A stretch of DNA of 64,000 nucleotides from Salaquimonas pukyongi (GCF_001953055.1 NZ_CP019044.1:1550001-1614000); one strand, 5' to 3'. Shown: positions 1 to 9,087, counted from the first letter of the stretch. Notes: generated by a model from the sequence alone, not told the origin. Numbers and translations are program-made.

Positions 1-1
1 C

Positions 2-94
2 GGCTACCGCTTTCACGCCAATCTGATCGGCGATTGGATGGCACTGGACCGGGCCGTGCGCAAGACGGTTACAGGTTTTCTCGCCAGGGGGTGA
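2..94 (+). CDS. C-terminal end of an unidentified protein (partial)
   Basis: The window opens inside a plus-strand reading frame that stops with TGA at 92-94. The 30 visible residues end in DRAVRKTVTGFLARG and carry no motif that I can assign. The frame is open to the left edge, so the gene begins outside the window. It converges on the DUF3126 gene. The call as coding rests only on the open frame, and no function is proposed. Confidence 0.4.
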   Translation, partial: GYRFHANLIGDWMALDRAVRKTVTGFLARG

Positions 95-124
95 AGGAAA
101 CCGGATAAACAGTCCGAGAAAAAA

Positions 125-325
125 TCAGTCGAGATCGACGTCGAGGATTGCCATGGAGAAGTTGTAGTCCTCGTCTTCGTCCTTGTAGATGACACCGAGA
201 AACTCGTCTTCCTTGTACAGCTCGCAGGAATCGTCCTTTTTCGGCCGCGCGCGAACCTGCAGCAGGTCATTGCCGAACAACCGGCGGAAATAGGCTTGTA
301 GCTTTCCGATTTCTTCAGAAGTCAC
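125..325 (-). CDS. DUF3126 family small protein
   Basis: A 66-residue acidic protein of unknown function. It matches the short alphaproteobacterial family DUF3126 in length and in the core LQAYFRRLFGN and the acidic C-terminus (KDEDEDYNFSMAILDVDLD). It starts at a GTG at 325, preceded by AGGGGAGAAT on the coding strand. Longer readings that extend to 523 have no ribosome-binding site and add unrelated sequence. It has no signal peptide or membrane segment, so it is probably cytoplasmic. It lies in the same direction as the small exported protein and cysE upstream and may be cotranscribed with them. The family assignment is from memory of conserved residues; the role is unknown. Confidence 0.75.
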   Translation of the reverse strand: MTSEEIGKLQAYFRRLFGNDLLQVRARPKKDDSCELYKEDEFLGVIYKDEDEDYNFSMAILDVDLD

Positions 326-420
326 CGCATTCTCCCCTTTTTTCGCTTCGCTGGAGCGTTGCCGGGTTCTGGCACAGAGCGCATTGACATGCAATCGCTT
401 TGCGGCGGCAAGAGGCCTGC

Positions 421-732
421 CTAAAAGGCCGGCATGTCGCCGGTCACGCCATCCGCATCCACTTCCGGCAATGGCGCACAAATGGGGTTCTGGTGGCTGT
501 TCTGATCCATGCTGGAGGCGCATTCGGCCGAAAGGCGCGAAAGCTGAATGTTCGTTCTCAGGGGCAGAACGTAGCGGGCATCCTGGTTGGCGGAGGTTTC
601 CAGATCCTGCAAGGCGATCCTGAGTTCAGCCAGTTCCCGCGCAACCATCAGATCTGCCTCATCGCCGTGGGCAGAAGAGCCAGCCAGCAGCACAAAGGCA
701 GCAGCAACAGCAGTCTTGTAAAGGGTTTTCAT
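421..732 (-). CDS. small exported protein of unknown function
   Basis: A 103-residue protein that begins MKTLYKTAVAAAFVLLAGSSAHG, a clear Sec signal peptide with an Ala-His-Gly cleavage region around residue 23. The mature part is about 80 residues, rich in Leu, Glu and Asn, with one Cys pair (ECASSMD and NPICAPL) that could form a disulfide in the periplasm. The ATG at 732 is chosen because GGAAAG precedes it and because the signal peptide then begins at residue 1. It lies between cysE and DUF3126 on the same strand. I do not recognise a family. Confidence 0.6.
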   Translation of the reverse strand: MKTLYKTAVAAAFVLLAGSSAHGDEADLMVARELAELRIALQDLETSANQDARYVLPLRTNIQLSRLSAECASSMDQNSHQNPICAPLPEVDADGVTGDMPAF

Positions 733-918
733 GACGGGTCGTCTTTCCGCGTTCGCATCGGGGTAATGGGCGCAACCATAACCGATTGGCCGCTCACGCG
801 GTCGCACATTCCCTCAACAATCCCGTGATGGGCCGTATCGAAAACGTGAAAACGGGAGTAAGGGCTGCCAATCCTGGCGGCAATCAGGGTTGCAATGCGG
901 CAAGATTGCCGGGCGCAA

Positions 919-1761
919 TCAGCCGGCTTCGGACTGCTCTGCCAGGATCTGGTCCATGCTGCGGGAAGGTTCTGCACAACCGGCCACGCCCACCACACGG
1001 CCCGGCACGCCGGCAACCGTAACGTTGCTTTCGACTTCCTTGATGACCATGGAGCCGGCAGCAATACGGCTGCACTTGCCGATGCGGATATTGCCGAGAA
1101 CCGTCGCCCCTGCCCCGATCAGAACACCGTCATCGATCTTGGGATGGCGGTCGCCGGTTTCCTTTCCGGTTCCGCCCAGCGTGACGCCCTGAAGGATCGA
1201 GACATCGTTGCCGATGACGCAAGTCGCCCCGATTACCAGGCCGGTTGCGTGGTCAAGGAAGAAACCCCGGCCGATTTTCGCCTGCGGATTGATGTCGGTC
1301 TGGAAAACCTGCGAAGAGCGGCTCTGCAGATAAAGGGCAAAATCCTTGCGCCCATTGTACCAGGCCCAATTGGCCAGCCGGTGGGTTTGAATGGCATGGA
1401 ACCCCTTGAAGTACAAAATGGGCTCAATCAGCCGGTCGCAGGCCGGATCGCGGTCGTAAACGGCCGCAATATCGCTGCGCAGAATGTCGCCCCAGTCAGG
1501 ATCGGAGCGGTGCATGTCCTCAAACGACCGGTGAATGATATCGCCGGAAACCTCGCGATTGTGCAACCGCTCCGCGATACGGTGCGCCACGGCAGCCTCA
1601 AGCCCCGGCTGGTTCAAAATGGTCGAATAGATAAACGTACCCAGCATGGGTTCGCTTTCAACGATGGCCTTTGCTTCCCGGCAAACAGCTTGCCAAACCG
1701 GGTCCATGGAATGGATTTCGGCATTTGCCGGATTGGTTTGTGCGCCTTGTTTACCGCTCAT
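919..1761 (-). CDS. cysE: serine O-acetyltransferase
   Basis: Cytoplasmic enzyme that transfers acetyl from acetyl-CoA to L-serine to give O-acetylserine, the carbon skeleton for cysteine. The 280-residue protein has the N-terminal helical SAT domain (MDPVWQAVCREAKAIVESEP and following) and then the left-handed beta-helix of hexapeptide repeats. The active-site segment FFLDHATGLVIG, followed by DVSILQGVTLGG and GAGATVLGNIRIG, is diagnostic. The C-terminal tail carries the features linked to cysteine feedback and CysK binding, but it does not end in the usual Ile. The ATG at 1761 has AAGGAAAGG upstream; a start 9 codons earlier lacks one. It is followed on the same strand by the small exported protein and DUF3126. 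Confidence 0.95.
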   Translation of the reverse strand: MSGKQGAQTNPANAEIHSMDPVWQAVCREAKAIVESEPMLGTFIYSTILNQPGLEAAVAHRIAERLHNREVSGDIIHRSFEDMHRSDPDWGDILRSDIAAVYDRDPACDRLIEPILYFKGFHAIQTHRLANWAWYNGRKDFALYLQSRSSQVFQTDINPQAKIGRGFFLDHATGLVIGATCVIGNDVSILQGVTLGGTGKETGDRHPKIDDGVLIGAGATVLGNIRIGKCSRIAAGSMVIKEVESNVTVAGVPGRVVGVAGCAEPSRSMDQILAEQSEAG

Positions 1762-1915
1762 CGGTTCGGCCTTTCCTTGTAGTTTCACAGGGGCCTGCCC
1801 TGTTTATCGACGGGTTGTTACAAAAGATGGTAGCACAGCTTTTTCAGATCAAGGATCAAATTTCCTTCATGCTGCAACGTGTACGGTTGAATGGAAGGTT
1901 CAACTGCACCTGCAA

Positions 1916-2662
1916 CTATCGGCTGAGAAAGTCTCTGACGCCCTCTTTGTAGACAGGATCGCCGACCGCCCGCATGTGGTCGCGGCCCGGTATTTCCAGC
2001 AGTTCGCCATGGGGAATGAGATCGGCAATCACCTGTCCGGAACCGGCAATGTCGTCCTTCGTTCCAATGGCGACCAGCACAAAATTGGCGATCTTTTCAA
2101 AATCCTCTGCTGCAAAGACCTGCCGCACAGCGGTTACACACTCTGCCAGTGCGACAAGATCGCTTTTTGTCTGATCGGCAAACTTGCGGAACGCGCGTCC
2201 CCTGGCATCGCCCACATCAGCCAGCGAGGGCGCCAGCAGGGCATCGCGCACCGGGGTCCAGTCGCCGCTTCCCTCGATCATGCTGGCGCCATTTCCCGCC
2301 AGAACCGCCTTTGAAAACACCTCTCCATGATGCATCAAAAGCCAGGCGGAGATGCGTGCTCCCATGGAATAACCCATCACATGAGGCTTGTTCAGACCAA
2401 GATGGCGCACCAGCCCGATGGCATCCTTTGCCATCAGTTCGAGCGAATAGTCGGCGGAGTCGTGGAACTTCGTGCTTTCGCCATGGCCGCGATTGTCAAA
2501 GGCGATAACCCGGTAGCCTGCTTCGACAAGCCAGGTGACCCAGCCGGTATCAATCCAGTTGGCTTTCTTGGAAGACGCAAAGCCGTGGATGAGGAGAATG
2601 GCAGGCCCCTCCCCCTCATCCACATAGGCGATCTCTACGTCGTCGATCCGTGCGGTAGGCAT
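1916..2662 (-). CDS. alpha/beta hydrolase
   Basis: A 248-residue alpha/beta-hydrolase-fold protein, cytoplasmic by lack of a signal peptide. The oxyanion segment is LLIHGFASSKKANW and the nucleophile elbow is VMGYSMGAR with Ser as nucleophile. An acid residue is likely in VLVAIGTKDDIAG and the catalytic His in IPGRDHMRAVGDP near the C-terminus. The substrate cannot be read from sequence; the fold covers esterases, haloperoxidase-like and meta-cleavage hydrolases. The start at 2662 gives the usual MPTARIDDVEIAY N-terminus. Longer frames to 2851 would run over the promoter region of the divergent zinc-finger gene. It is divergent from the zinc-finger/monooxygenase pair, 112 bp away. Confidence 0.85.
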   Translation of the reverse strand: MPTARIDDVEIAYVDEGEGPAILLIHGFASSKKANWIDTGWVTWLVEAGYRVIAFDNRGHGESTKFHDSADYSLELMAKDAIGLVRHLGLNKPHVMGYSMGARISAWLLMHHGEVFSKAVLAGNGASMIEGSGDWTPVRDALLAPSLADVGDARGRAFRKFADQTKSDLVALAECVTAVRQVFAAEDFEKIANFVLVAIGTKDDIAGSGQVIADLIPHGELLEIPGRDHMRAVGDPVYKEGVRDFLSR

Positions 2663-2774
2663 TGAAGGTTCCCGGTGAAAAAGAGACTTGCGCAGAAGCT
2701 GCAAGGGGCTTGCAAGTGTTGGCATTTCTTTTAAAACGGGCCACAAAGCGAAACAAGGCAAGGCGTGCTGTTCC

Positions 2775-3017
2775 ATGGCCGTATCGACCATCCCGCATTT
2801 CAAGAACGATGAAGGCGTTTCCCGGATCGCCATCGGGGTCAGGGAGTTCATGTGTTGCGGTGCCAGCGAGCCGCACGACCACCCTCACGTCTTTCTCGAC
2901 ATGGGAGATGACAGCGAGATCGTCTGCCCGTATTGTTCCACCCTGTTCACTTTCAAGAGCGGATTACCGGCCAATGGCAGCGAGCCGGAAGGCTGCCTTG
3001 TGGAAGCCGGACACTGA
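2775..3017 (+). CDS. zinc-finger domain protein (zf-CHCC / NDUFS6-like)
   Basis: An 80-residue protein with the zf-CHCC pattern: a Cys in EFMCCGASEPHDHPHVFL, a His in the same segment and a CPYC pair in EIVCPYCSTLF, a likely zinc site. Alphaproteobacteria carry small free-standing proteins of this type related to the mitochondrial complex I accessory subunit NDUFS6. Whether this one works with complex I is not shown here. The ATG at 2775 precedes MAVSTIPHF; the upstream extension to 2688 is not conserved-looking. The monooxygenase gene begins 21 bp after its stop, so the two probably form an operon. Confidence 0.8.
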   Translation: MAVSTIPHFKNDEGVSRIAIGVREFMCCGASEPHDHPHVFLDMGDDSEIVCPYCSTLFTFKSGLPANGSEPEGCLVEAGH

Positions 3018-3038
3018 CCGCCCGCGGGAAGCGCTGAC

Positions 3039-4220
3039 ATGGCTGCGAGCCGCTCCATAATTATCAGCGGGGCCGGTATCGCAGGGCTGACAGCAGCTTT
3101 GGCGTTTTCCGCCCGCGGATACCGTGTGGAAGTCCACGAGCGTTCCAGACAGATCGAGACGGCCGGCGCCGGCATCCAGCTCTCGCCCAATGCTTTGCGC
3201 GTCTTCGACAAATTGAATGTGCTGGAGGCCGTCAAGCGGGTTGCCAGCGCGCCGGACGGGATTCGCATTCTGACGGCAGACAGCGCAAAACAGATCAACA
3301 CTGTTCCCCTCGGCAGCGCGGCGATCCGCCGGCATGGCATTGGCTATCTTACCATTCACCGCAGCGAGCTGGCACAAGCCCTGCTTGCTGCCTGCAACGA
3401 TGATCCCGACATCACGATCCAGACCGGTTCTGCCGTTTCCGATGCTGTGGGCCATTCCAACGGCATCAGCGCCATGGTGACTCGCGGCGCTTCGGTAAAC
3501 ACCCATCGCGGCGCCCTGATGGTGTTTGCCGATGGTATTCATTCTGCCGGCCGCACAGAGGCATTTGCCCTGCCCGGTGCTGTTCACTCCGGCTTTGAAG
3601 CCTGGCGCGGCATGATTTCCGCCGACGCCTTGCCAAAAGGGTTCGATCTTGAAAACACGCAGCTGGTCTGGGGCACGGGTGCCCATGCCGTGTTGTATCC
3701 GGTGCGCAAGGGGCGCCAGGTCAATGCGATTGTCTGCATCCGCACACGCGACCGCAGCCAGATGCTGCCGCGCAAGGGCGACGCGGATGTGCTGCTGCAG
3801 CGCTTGCGCCGCTGGCACGGGTCGTTCCGCTCACTCTTCGGGGCGGTTGAAGAGTGGCCGGTATGGCCACTCCTGGCAATGCCGGCAAGGGGAACCTGGC
3901 ATCATGGCCGGATGGTTCTGATTGGCGATGCTGCCCATGGCATGCTGCCGTTTGCCGCCCAGGGTGCTGCCATGGGCATTGAGGATGCCGAAGTCCTTGC
4001 TGCAATGGTTGAAAGACACGGCACCACGCATAAGGCGCTGGCACAATGGGAAAAGCTGCGCCGGCAGCGGGTGCGCAGGGTGGCGACGCTGGCCCATCGG
4101 AACGGGCGCATTTATCACATGGGCTGGCCTGGCAGTCTGGCGCGCAATGCGGTGGTATCGCTCAGCGACGGCGAACGGCTGGCAGAACGTCAGGCCTGGA
4201 TCTATGACTGGAAGCCGTGA
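3039..4220 (+). CDS. FAD-dependent monooxygenase (UbiH / salicylate hydroxylase-like)
   Basis: A 393-residue class A flavoprotein monooxygenase. It has an N-terminal Rossmann motif IIISGAGIAGLTAALAF, a central FAD/NAD(P)H segment and the second FAD motif VLIGDAAHGMLPFAAQGAAMGIEDA. These enzymes hydroxylate aromatic or quinone-ring substrates with NAD(P)H and O2. The family (6-hydroxynicotinate, salicylate, ubiquinone-ring hydroxylases) is too broad to name the substrate. It probably forms an operon with the zinc-finger gene and ends 1 bp before the stop of the convergent TIGR02117 gene. GGGAAG lies upstream of the ATG. Confidence 0.88.
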   Translation: MAASRSIIISGAGIAGLTAALAFSARGYRVEVHERSRQIETAGAGIQLSPNALRVFDKLNVLEAVKRVASAPDGIRILTADSAKQINTVPLGSAAIRRHGIGYLTIHRSELAQALLAACNDDPDITIQTGSAVSDAVGHSNGISAMVTRGASVNTHRGALMVFADGIHSAGRTEAFALPGAVHSGFEAWRGMISADALPKGFDLENTQLVWGTGAHAVLYPVRKGRQVNAIVCIRTRDRSQMLPRKGDADVLLQRLRRWHGSFRSLFGAVEEWPVWPLLAMPARGTWHHGRMVLIGDAAHGMLPFAAQGAAMGIEDAEVLAAMVERHGTTHKALAQWEKLRRQRVRRVATLAHRNGRIYHMGWPGSLARNAVVSLSDGERLAERQAWIYDWKP

Positions 4221-4221
4221 T

Positions 4222-4962
4222 TTATAGGGTGCCGGGCAACAAGTGCGGGCTGTGCCGGCGCAGGGAGCGGATCAGGGAATGGGTGACCGGCGTCCACATA
4301 CCGATCCTTATTCCGGCCGAATGCAATACATCTCCCACCCACTGATTGCACGGATTAAAGAGGTTGAAGTGCCCCGTGGCGTGAAAGAAGGCATCCCCCT
4401 GCCCGATGCTCGCGCCTTGAAGGTGGATGGGTTGCCCGTCGGCATTGGTAACAAAGCCTTCCCTGATGGCGGAAACCAGACGGCCATAGGTGGCGGCCGG
4501 CAGGTTGAGTTCAACAACATTGTCACCTGCCGATAGCGGCCCCATCGGCGTTACCCGCATGACGGGCTTATCGCCGCTGGCCGCTTGCCAGGTCGCCGAA
4601 AACGTTATGTCGCTGTAGTCTCCCGCGGTGGTGTAGAACGCGCGCGATCCCCAGCCAAAGGCGAGATAGCGCAAGCCCGGATGGTCGAGCGGCAAACCGG
4701 CTTCTTTCAGCCCGGGGAAATCTGTCAGTAATTCATCGCTTGCCGGCAGCGCAATATCGGCATGCAGCAGGCCGGTCACCAGATACACCGTGACAGGGCC
4801 CGGTTCGCCGGCATGGGCACGCACTGCCGGTCCATCCAGTTGTCTCGGGATCATGCCACCGGCAAGCGCCGCTGCCAGATACAGCGCCGGCAGCAAAACC
4901 GCCAAGGCAATCAGCCAGCCTGCGGTTTTAAGCAGGCCCGATGAAAGCCGCGCGGGTTTCAA
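4222..4962 (-). CDS. TIGR02117 / DUF2459 family membrane-anchored protein
   Basis: A 246-residue protein with one N-terminal transmembrane segment (GWLIALAVLLPALYLAAALAG) and a long extracytoplasmic domain. The domain matches the TIGR02117 (DUF2459) family: YLVTGLLHADIALP near residue 60, LAFGWGSRAFYTT, and the C-terminal HFNLFNPCNQWVGDVLHSAGI with a conserved Cys. Its biochemical role is unknown. The frame opens with a TTG at 4962, preceded by GCAGG and lying 15 nt after the aapP stop; no in-frame ATG exists before residue 37, so TTG is the likely start. That spacing suggests readthrough from the aap operon. Confidence 0.75.
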   Translation of the reverse strand: MKPARLSSGLLKTAGWLIALAVLLPALYLAAALAGGMIPRQLDGPAVRAHAGEPGPVTVYLVTGLLHADIALPASDELLTDFPGLKEAGLPLDHPGLRYLAFGWGSRAFYTTAGDYSDITFSATWQAASGDKPVMRVTPMGPLSAGDNVVELNLPAATYGRLVSAIREGFVTNADGQPIHLQGASIGQGDAFFHATGHFNLFNPCNQWVGDVLHSAGIRIGMWTPVTHSLIRSLRRHSPHLLPGTL

Positions 4963-4977
4963 GGCAATAGCCTGCGA

Positions 4978-6186
4978 TTAGTGCAGGATCTGGCTCAGGA
5001 ACAGTTTGGTGCGCTCGTGCTGGGGATTGTCGAAGAAGGCTTCAGGTTCATTCTGTTCGACAATCTGTCCCTCATCCATGAAGATCACCCGGTTGGCGAC
5101 CTGGCGTGCAAAGCCCATTTCGTGGGTAACGCACAGCATGGTCATGCCTTCCTGGGCCAGTTCCACCATGGTTTCGAGCACTTCCTTGATCATTTCGGGA
5201 TCAAGCGCCGAAGTCGGCTCGTCAAACAGCATGATGCGCGGGTTCATGCACAGCGAACGGGCGATTGCCACACGCTGCTGCTGGCCGCCGGAAAGCTGGC
5301 CGGGAAACTTGTGCGCCTGTTCGGGGATCTTGACCTTGGTAAGATAATGCATCGCGATCTCTTCGGCTTCCTTCTTGGGCATTTTGCGTACCCAGATCGG
5401 CGCCAGCGTGCAGTTCTCCATGATGGTCAGATGGGGAAACAGGTTGAAGTGCTGAAACACCATGCCGACTTCCCGGCGCACTTCGTCGATTTTCTTCAGA
5501 TCGTTGGTAAGTTCGATGCCGTCAACGACGATCTTGCCCTTTTGGTGCTCTTCCAGCCGGTTGATGCAGCGGATCATGGTCGACTTGCCAGACCCGGACG
5601 GCCCGGCGATGACGATGCGCTCGCCGCGCATGACCTTCAGGTTGATGTCCTTCAGCACGTGGAAGTCGCCATACCATTTGTGCATGTCGGTGATTTCCAC
5701 TGCCACATCGGTATCGGAAATCGTCATGCTGGAAGCAGCGGCCTTCTTCGCCTTTGCGGGCATGGCCGCGGCCTTGGCGGGGGTGGCGCTTGCTGCTTTC
5801 TTCGCCGGTGTGGCGCGTTTTGAGCGGACTTTCGGCGTGGTCGATCTCGATGCGGCGGCCTTGGCGGTTTTCCTTTTCGCCGGGGCTTTCCTGCTGCCTG
5901 CAGAAGAAGCCGAAGCCGCTTCCTTTGCATAGGCCTTGCACTGGCCAACCCAGTTGTCACGCTCGATGCGGCCCTTGAAGTTCAGAAAGTCGTCCACATA
6001 CTCGACTTCCGGCTTGGTCCATTTGGCGATCTGGGCAAATTTGTAGATGCCCATGCCGTTGAGCACGCCTTCAAGTTTCGGCCCCACGCCGGAAATGCGC
6101 TTTAGGTCATCAGCCTGCTTCGGCTTTGCCATGCGCGGCGGCTTCTTGGTCTTGGGAGCCGGTTTTTTGGTGCTTGCTTTTGCCAT
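4978..6186 (-). CDS. aapP: amino-acid ABC transporter ATP-binding protein with N-terminal helix-hairpin-helix domain
   Basis: A 402-residue protein in two parts. Residues ~154-402 are a GlnQ/AapP-type ATPase that powers uptake through AapQ/AapM: Walker [10 protein letters not shown]-loop QHFNLF, signature LSGGQQQR, Walker B IMLFDEP, His switch VTHEMGF. Residues ~26-88 are a helix-hairpin-helix module ([17 protein letters not shown] ... FAQIAKW). A basic Ala/Lys-rich linker at ~89-153 joins them. Canonical AapP is about 250 residues and starts near the internal MTISDTD (5727), but no ribosome-binding site precedes that ATG and the frame is continuous, so a true fusion is likely. The HhH module resembles NuoE-type C-terminal domains and the tail of RpsB in this window. 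It is the last gene of the aap operon. Confidence 0.9.
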   Translation of the reverse strand: MAKASTKKPAPKTKKPPRMAKPKQADDLKRISGVGPKLEGVLNGMGIYKFAQIAKWTKPEVEYVDDFLNFKGRIERDNWVGQCKAYAKEAASASSAGSRKAPAKRKTAKAAASRSTTPKVRSKRATPAKKAASATPAKAAAMPAKAKKAAASSMTISDTDVAVEITDMHKWYGDFHVLKDINLKVMRGERIVIAGPSGSGKSTMIRCINRLEEHQKGKIVVDGIELTNDLKKIDEVRREVGMVFQHFNLFPHLTIMENCTLAPIWVRKMPKKEAEEIAMHYLTKVKIPEQAHKFPGQLSGGQQQRVAIARSLCMNPRIMLFDEPTSALDPEMIKEVLETMVELAQEGMTMLCVTHEMGFARQVANRVIFMDEGQIVEQNEPEAFFDNPQHERTKLFLSQILH

Positions 6187-6279
6187 CTGGGTCTCACCCT
6201 TTTTGTGTTTTCCGGTTCGGGCCGCGGCCCGTGTTAGAACTTTCTTCCCGTGCCCATCCCTGGTGACGGAACACCGCCG

Positions 6280-7686
6280 TTAGCGGTGCCCCGTATCAAG
6301 CCGGCGTTCCATGTAGTTGGAGTAGCGGGCCATGCCGTAGCAGAACAGGAAGAAGATGAAGGCGCAGAATATGTAGCTGGTGATTGCCTGAACGGGCGTT
6401 GCCCAAAGCGAGTCCGAGTGGCTCAGATTGATCATGCCCAGAAAGTCGAGCAGGCCGATGATCGATACCAGCGTGGTGTCCTTGAACAGGCCGATGAAGG
6501 TGTTGACGATCCCCGGGATGACGATCTTCAGCGCCTGCGGCAGAATGATTTTCTGCATCATCTGCCAGTAGCTCAGGCCAAGCGCCATGGCGCCTTCATA
6601 CTGGCCCTTGGGAATCGCCTGAAGTCCCCCGCGCACCACTTCCGCCATGTAGGCGGCAGAAAACAGCGCAACGCCGATGAGCGCCCGCAGCAATTTGTCG
6701 AAGGTAACGCCATCGGGCAGGAAGAGCGGGAGCAGCACCGAGGACATGAACAGCACCGTGATCAGCGGCACCCCGCGCCAGAATTCGATGAAGACCACCG
6801 AAAGCAGCTTGACCACCGGCATGTCGGAGCGGCGGCCAAGTGCCAGCGCGATGCCCAGCGGCAGCGAAGCGGCAATACCGGTAACCGCAATGACCAGTGT
6901 CATCATGAAGCCGCCCCATTGTGGCGTTTCCACAAATGTCAGGCCGAAATCGACGGAGGCAATAAACAGCACCACCCCCAGCAGCCCCATGCAAATGAGG
7001 GTGAGGATGATCGGCCGTCTGGAATCCCCATCCATGCCGCGCACGATGAAATGCACGACCGCACAGATGATGGCCGTCAGTATCAGGTAGTCGACCCAGA
7101 ACTTCAGTTCAGAATCCGCCATGATCGCGCCAGGCAGCAGAAAGCCGTTATAGCCGATATTTCCGCCGGTCAGCAGGATGAAGGCCACCAGCGGGAAAAT
7201 ACCCAGCATATAGATGATGGTTTCCCGCTTGAACGGAACGCTGGGGATCAGCATGGGAATGAGCCCGGCGAAGAACAGGATGAATACCAGGATCGGACGC
7301 CATAACTCGGGGTCGGGGTAGCGGCCGAAAATGAACTGCTTGAAATAGGCGCCGATATAGGGCCAGCAGGCCCCCTTCCAGCCCTCATACAGTTCACCGC
7401 CCTGATTGATGTCCGAACAGGCCAGCCGGTCCGTGCCTGACCACACGGCGTTGAAAATCGTGAAGTTCAATACGCCGGGAAGGATCAGATATAAAAGCCA
7501 CAGCGCAAACAGGGTCAGCAGCGTGTTGAACCAGCCATTGAACAGGTTCTTGCGCATCCAGCCGATCACGCCGACTTCGGATGCGGGCGCCGGCAGGGGC
7601 TCAACCAGCTGCTCGCGCACATAGGCAATTTCAAGAGCGCCGGCCTCGGCGCGGTGCAGTGCAGTTTGGGAATCGGTGTCCGACAT
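6280..7686 (-). CDS. aapM: general L-amino-acid ABC transporter permease AapM
   Basis: Inner-membrane permease half of the Aap general amino-acid importer. The 468-residue protein shows the BPD_transp_1 core near its C-terminus, with the EAA-loop region AAYMAEVVRGGLQAIPKGQYEGAMALGLSYWQ. The N-terminal half has the AapM features SGTDRLACSDINQGGELYEGWKGACWPYI. As I recall the family it is usually near 385 residues. The excess here is an extra hydrophobic block at ~180-255 (after FILLTGGN, before DFGLTFVETPQWGG) that adds two or three membrane spans. It starts at an ATG 12 bp after the aapQ stop and is followed by aapP. Confidence 0.92.
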   Translation of the reverse strand: MSDTDSQTALHRAEAGALEIAYVREQLVEPLPAPASEVGVIGWMRKNLFNGWFNTLLTLFALWLLYLILPGVLNFTIFNAVWSGTDRLACSDINQGGELYEGWKGACWPYIGAYFKQFIFGRYPDPELWRPILVFILFFAGLIPMLIPSVPFKRETIIYMLGIFPLVAFILLTGGNIGYNGFLLPGAIMADSELKFWVDYLILTAIICAVVHFIVRGMDGDSRRPIILTLICMGLLGVVLFIASVDFGLTFVETPQWGGFMMTLVIAVTGIAASLPLGIALALGRRSDMPVVKLLSVVFIEFWRGVPLITVLFMSSVLLPLFLPDGVTFDKLLRALIGVALFSAAYMAEVVRGGLQAIPKGQYEGAMALGLSYWQMMQKIILPQALKIVIPGIVNTFIGLFKDTTLVSIIGLLDFLGMINLSHSDSLWATPVQAITSYIFCAFIFFLFCYGMARYSNYMERRLDTGHR

Positions 7687-7698
7687 GATCTTCCTCCC

Positions 7699-8901
7699 TT
7701 ACCGTTCCACCAGCGCCATTTTGGCGTTGTACCAGTTCATGAACATCGACGTTATGAGCGACAAGGCCAGATAGGTCAGCATTGTCATGAGCAGAATCTC
7801 CACAGCCTGCCCGGTCTGGTTCAGTGCCGTTCCGGCAAAAACCGCCGTCAGATCGGGATAGGCGATTGCCACCGCCAGTGACGAGTTTTTCGTCAGGTTC
7901 AGATACTGGCTGGTCAAGGGCGGGATGATGACCCGCAGCGCCTGGGGAATGATAACCAGCCGCAACGCCGGGCCGGGCCGCAGGCCAAGCGCGTAGGATG
8001 CCTCCGATTGCCCCTTGTTGACCGCCAGAATACCTGCCCGGACGATTTCCGCGATAAACGCCGCCGTGTAGGTGGAAAGCGCAATCCACAGGGCAATGAA
8101 TTCCGGGATCACCTGCATGCCGCCGCGCGGGCCGAAATTACCTGCAACCGGGTATTCAAAGGATACCGGCATGCCGGTCAGCAGATAGGCAAGCAGCGGC
8201 AGGCCCAAAATGAGCCCAAGTCCAGTCAGGAAGATCGGAAACTGCTGTCCGGTCGCCATCTGGCGCTTGTGCGCCCAGCGGCCGATGAACCAGGTGATCG
8301 CGATGCCCGCAAGGAAGGCCCAGAATATCCAGGAAGCCCCAGCTGCGAAAACAGGTTTGGGAGCGTACAGCCCGGCAGCATTGAGCTGTCCGACGAAACC
8401 CAGATCAATGGAATCGCGCTTGCCGGGAAGCGTCGCCAGAACCCCCTTGTACCAGATGAAGATTTGCAGCAGCAGCGGGATGTTGCGCAGGATCTCCACA
8501 TACCAGTAGGCGATTTTGGCAATAACCCAGTTGGATGAAAGGCGCGCAACGCCAACCAGAAAACCGATAATGGTGGCGAAGAAAACACCGAGAACGGCCA
8601 GGATCAGCGTATTCTGAAGCCCGACCCAGTAGACCGTCCCGTAGGTGGACGTCTCGGTATATTCGATGAAGGGCGAGAAGTTGAGGCCAAAACCCGCTGC
8701 CCTGTTGAGGAAGTCAAAGCCTGAAGCAATCCCGGCCTTGGCCAGGTTGATCGCGGCATTGTTGACCATGTTGTAGATGAGCCAAATGATGAAGATCAGC
8801 AATGCTGCCTGGACGATCCCGCCCCGGACCTTGGGATTGTTCAGCAGTGCAACCTTTGGCTTTTCATCTATCGAATGCGTTGAAACGACTTCGCCAGACA
8901 T
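7699..8901 (-). CDS. aapQ: general L-amino-acid ABC transporter permease AapQ
   Basis: A 400-residue inner-membrane permease that pairs with AapM. Features are the AapQ N-terminal region (NPKVRGGIVQAALLIFIIWLIYNMV), the segment FNRAAGF or close to it, many hydrophobic spans and the C-terminal coupling loop AAFIAEIVRAGILAVNKGQSEASYALGL. The start at 8901 (MSGEVVST) is chosen because GAGGGGA lies 3-8 nt upstream; an ATG 15 bp earlier has no comparable site. It lies between the stem-loop region behind aapJ and aapM. Confidence 0.92.
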   Translation of the reverse strand: MSGEVVSTHSIDEKPKVALLNNPKVRGGIVQAALLIFIIWLIYNMVNNAAINLAKAGIASGFDFLNRAAGFGLNFSPFIEYTETSTYGTVYWVGLQNTLILAVLGVFFATIIGFLVGVARLSSNWVIAKIAYWYVEILRNIPLLLQIFIWYKGVLATLPGKRDSIDLGFVGQLNAAGLYAPKPVFAAGASWIFWAFLAGIAITWFIGRWAHKRQMATGQQFPIFLTGLGLILGLPLLAYLLTGMPVSFEYPVAGNFGPRGGMQVIPEFIALWIALSTYTAAFIAEIVRAGILAVNKGQSEASYALGLRPGPALRLVIIPQALRVIIPPLTSQYLNLTKNSSLAVAIAYPDLTAVFAGTALNQTGQAVEILLMTMLTYLALSLITSMFMNWYNAKMALVER

Positions 8902-9087
8902 GTTCCCCTCGCTCATTGGGCCCCAAATCGTGCCCGGTAGCCCGCCGCAAAACCGGCCTGGCATCTGCCAGGCGCCTTGCACACGGCGTTTCCCCCGATT
9001 GGCCTGCGGGCGTTTTTGAAAGGCCCGTCTGCACCAACAAAATTCTGTATCAAAATTGCTTTGTCCGGTTTTCCATCCGGCCTTTTG

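Noticed and set aside
4978-5727. Separate aapP gene starting at the internal ATG (5727)
   Set aside because: No ribosome-binding site precedes it, and the upstream HhH part is in frame, well formed and preceded by no stop codon.
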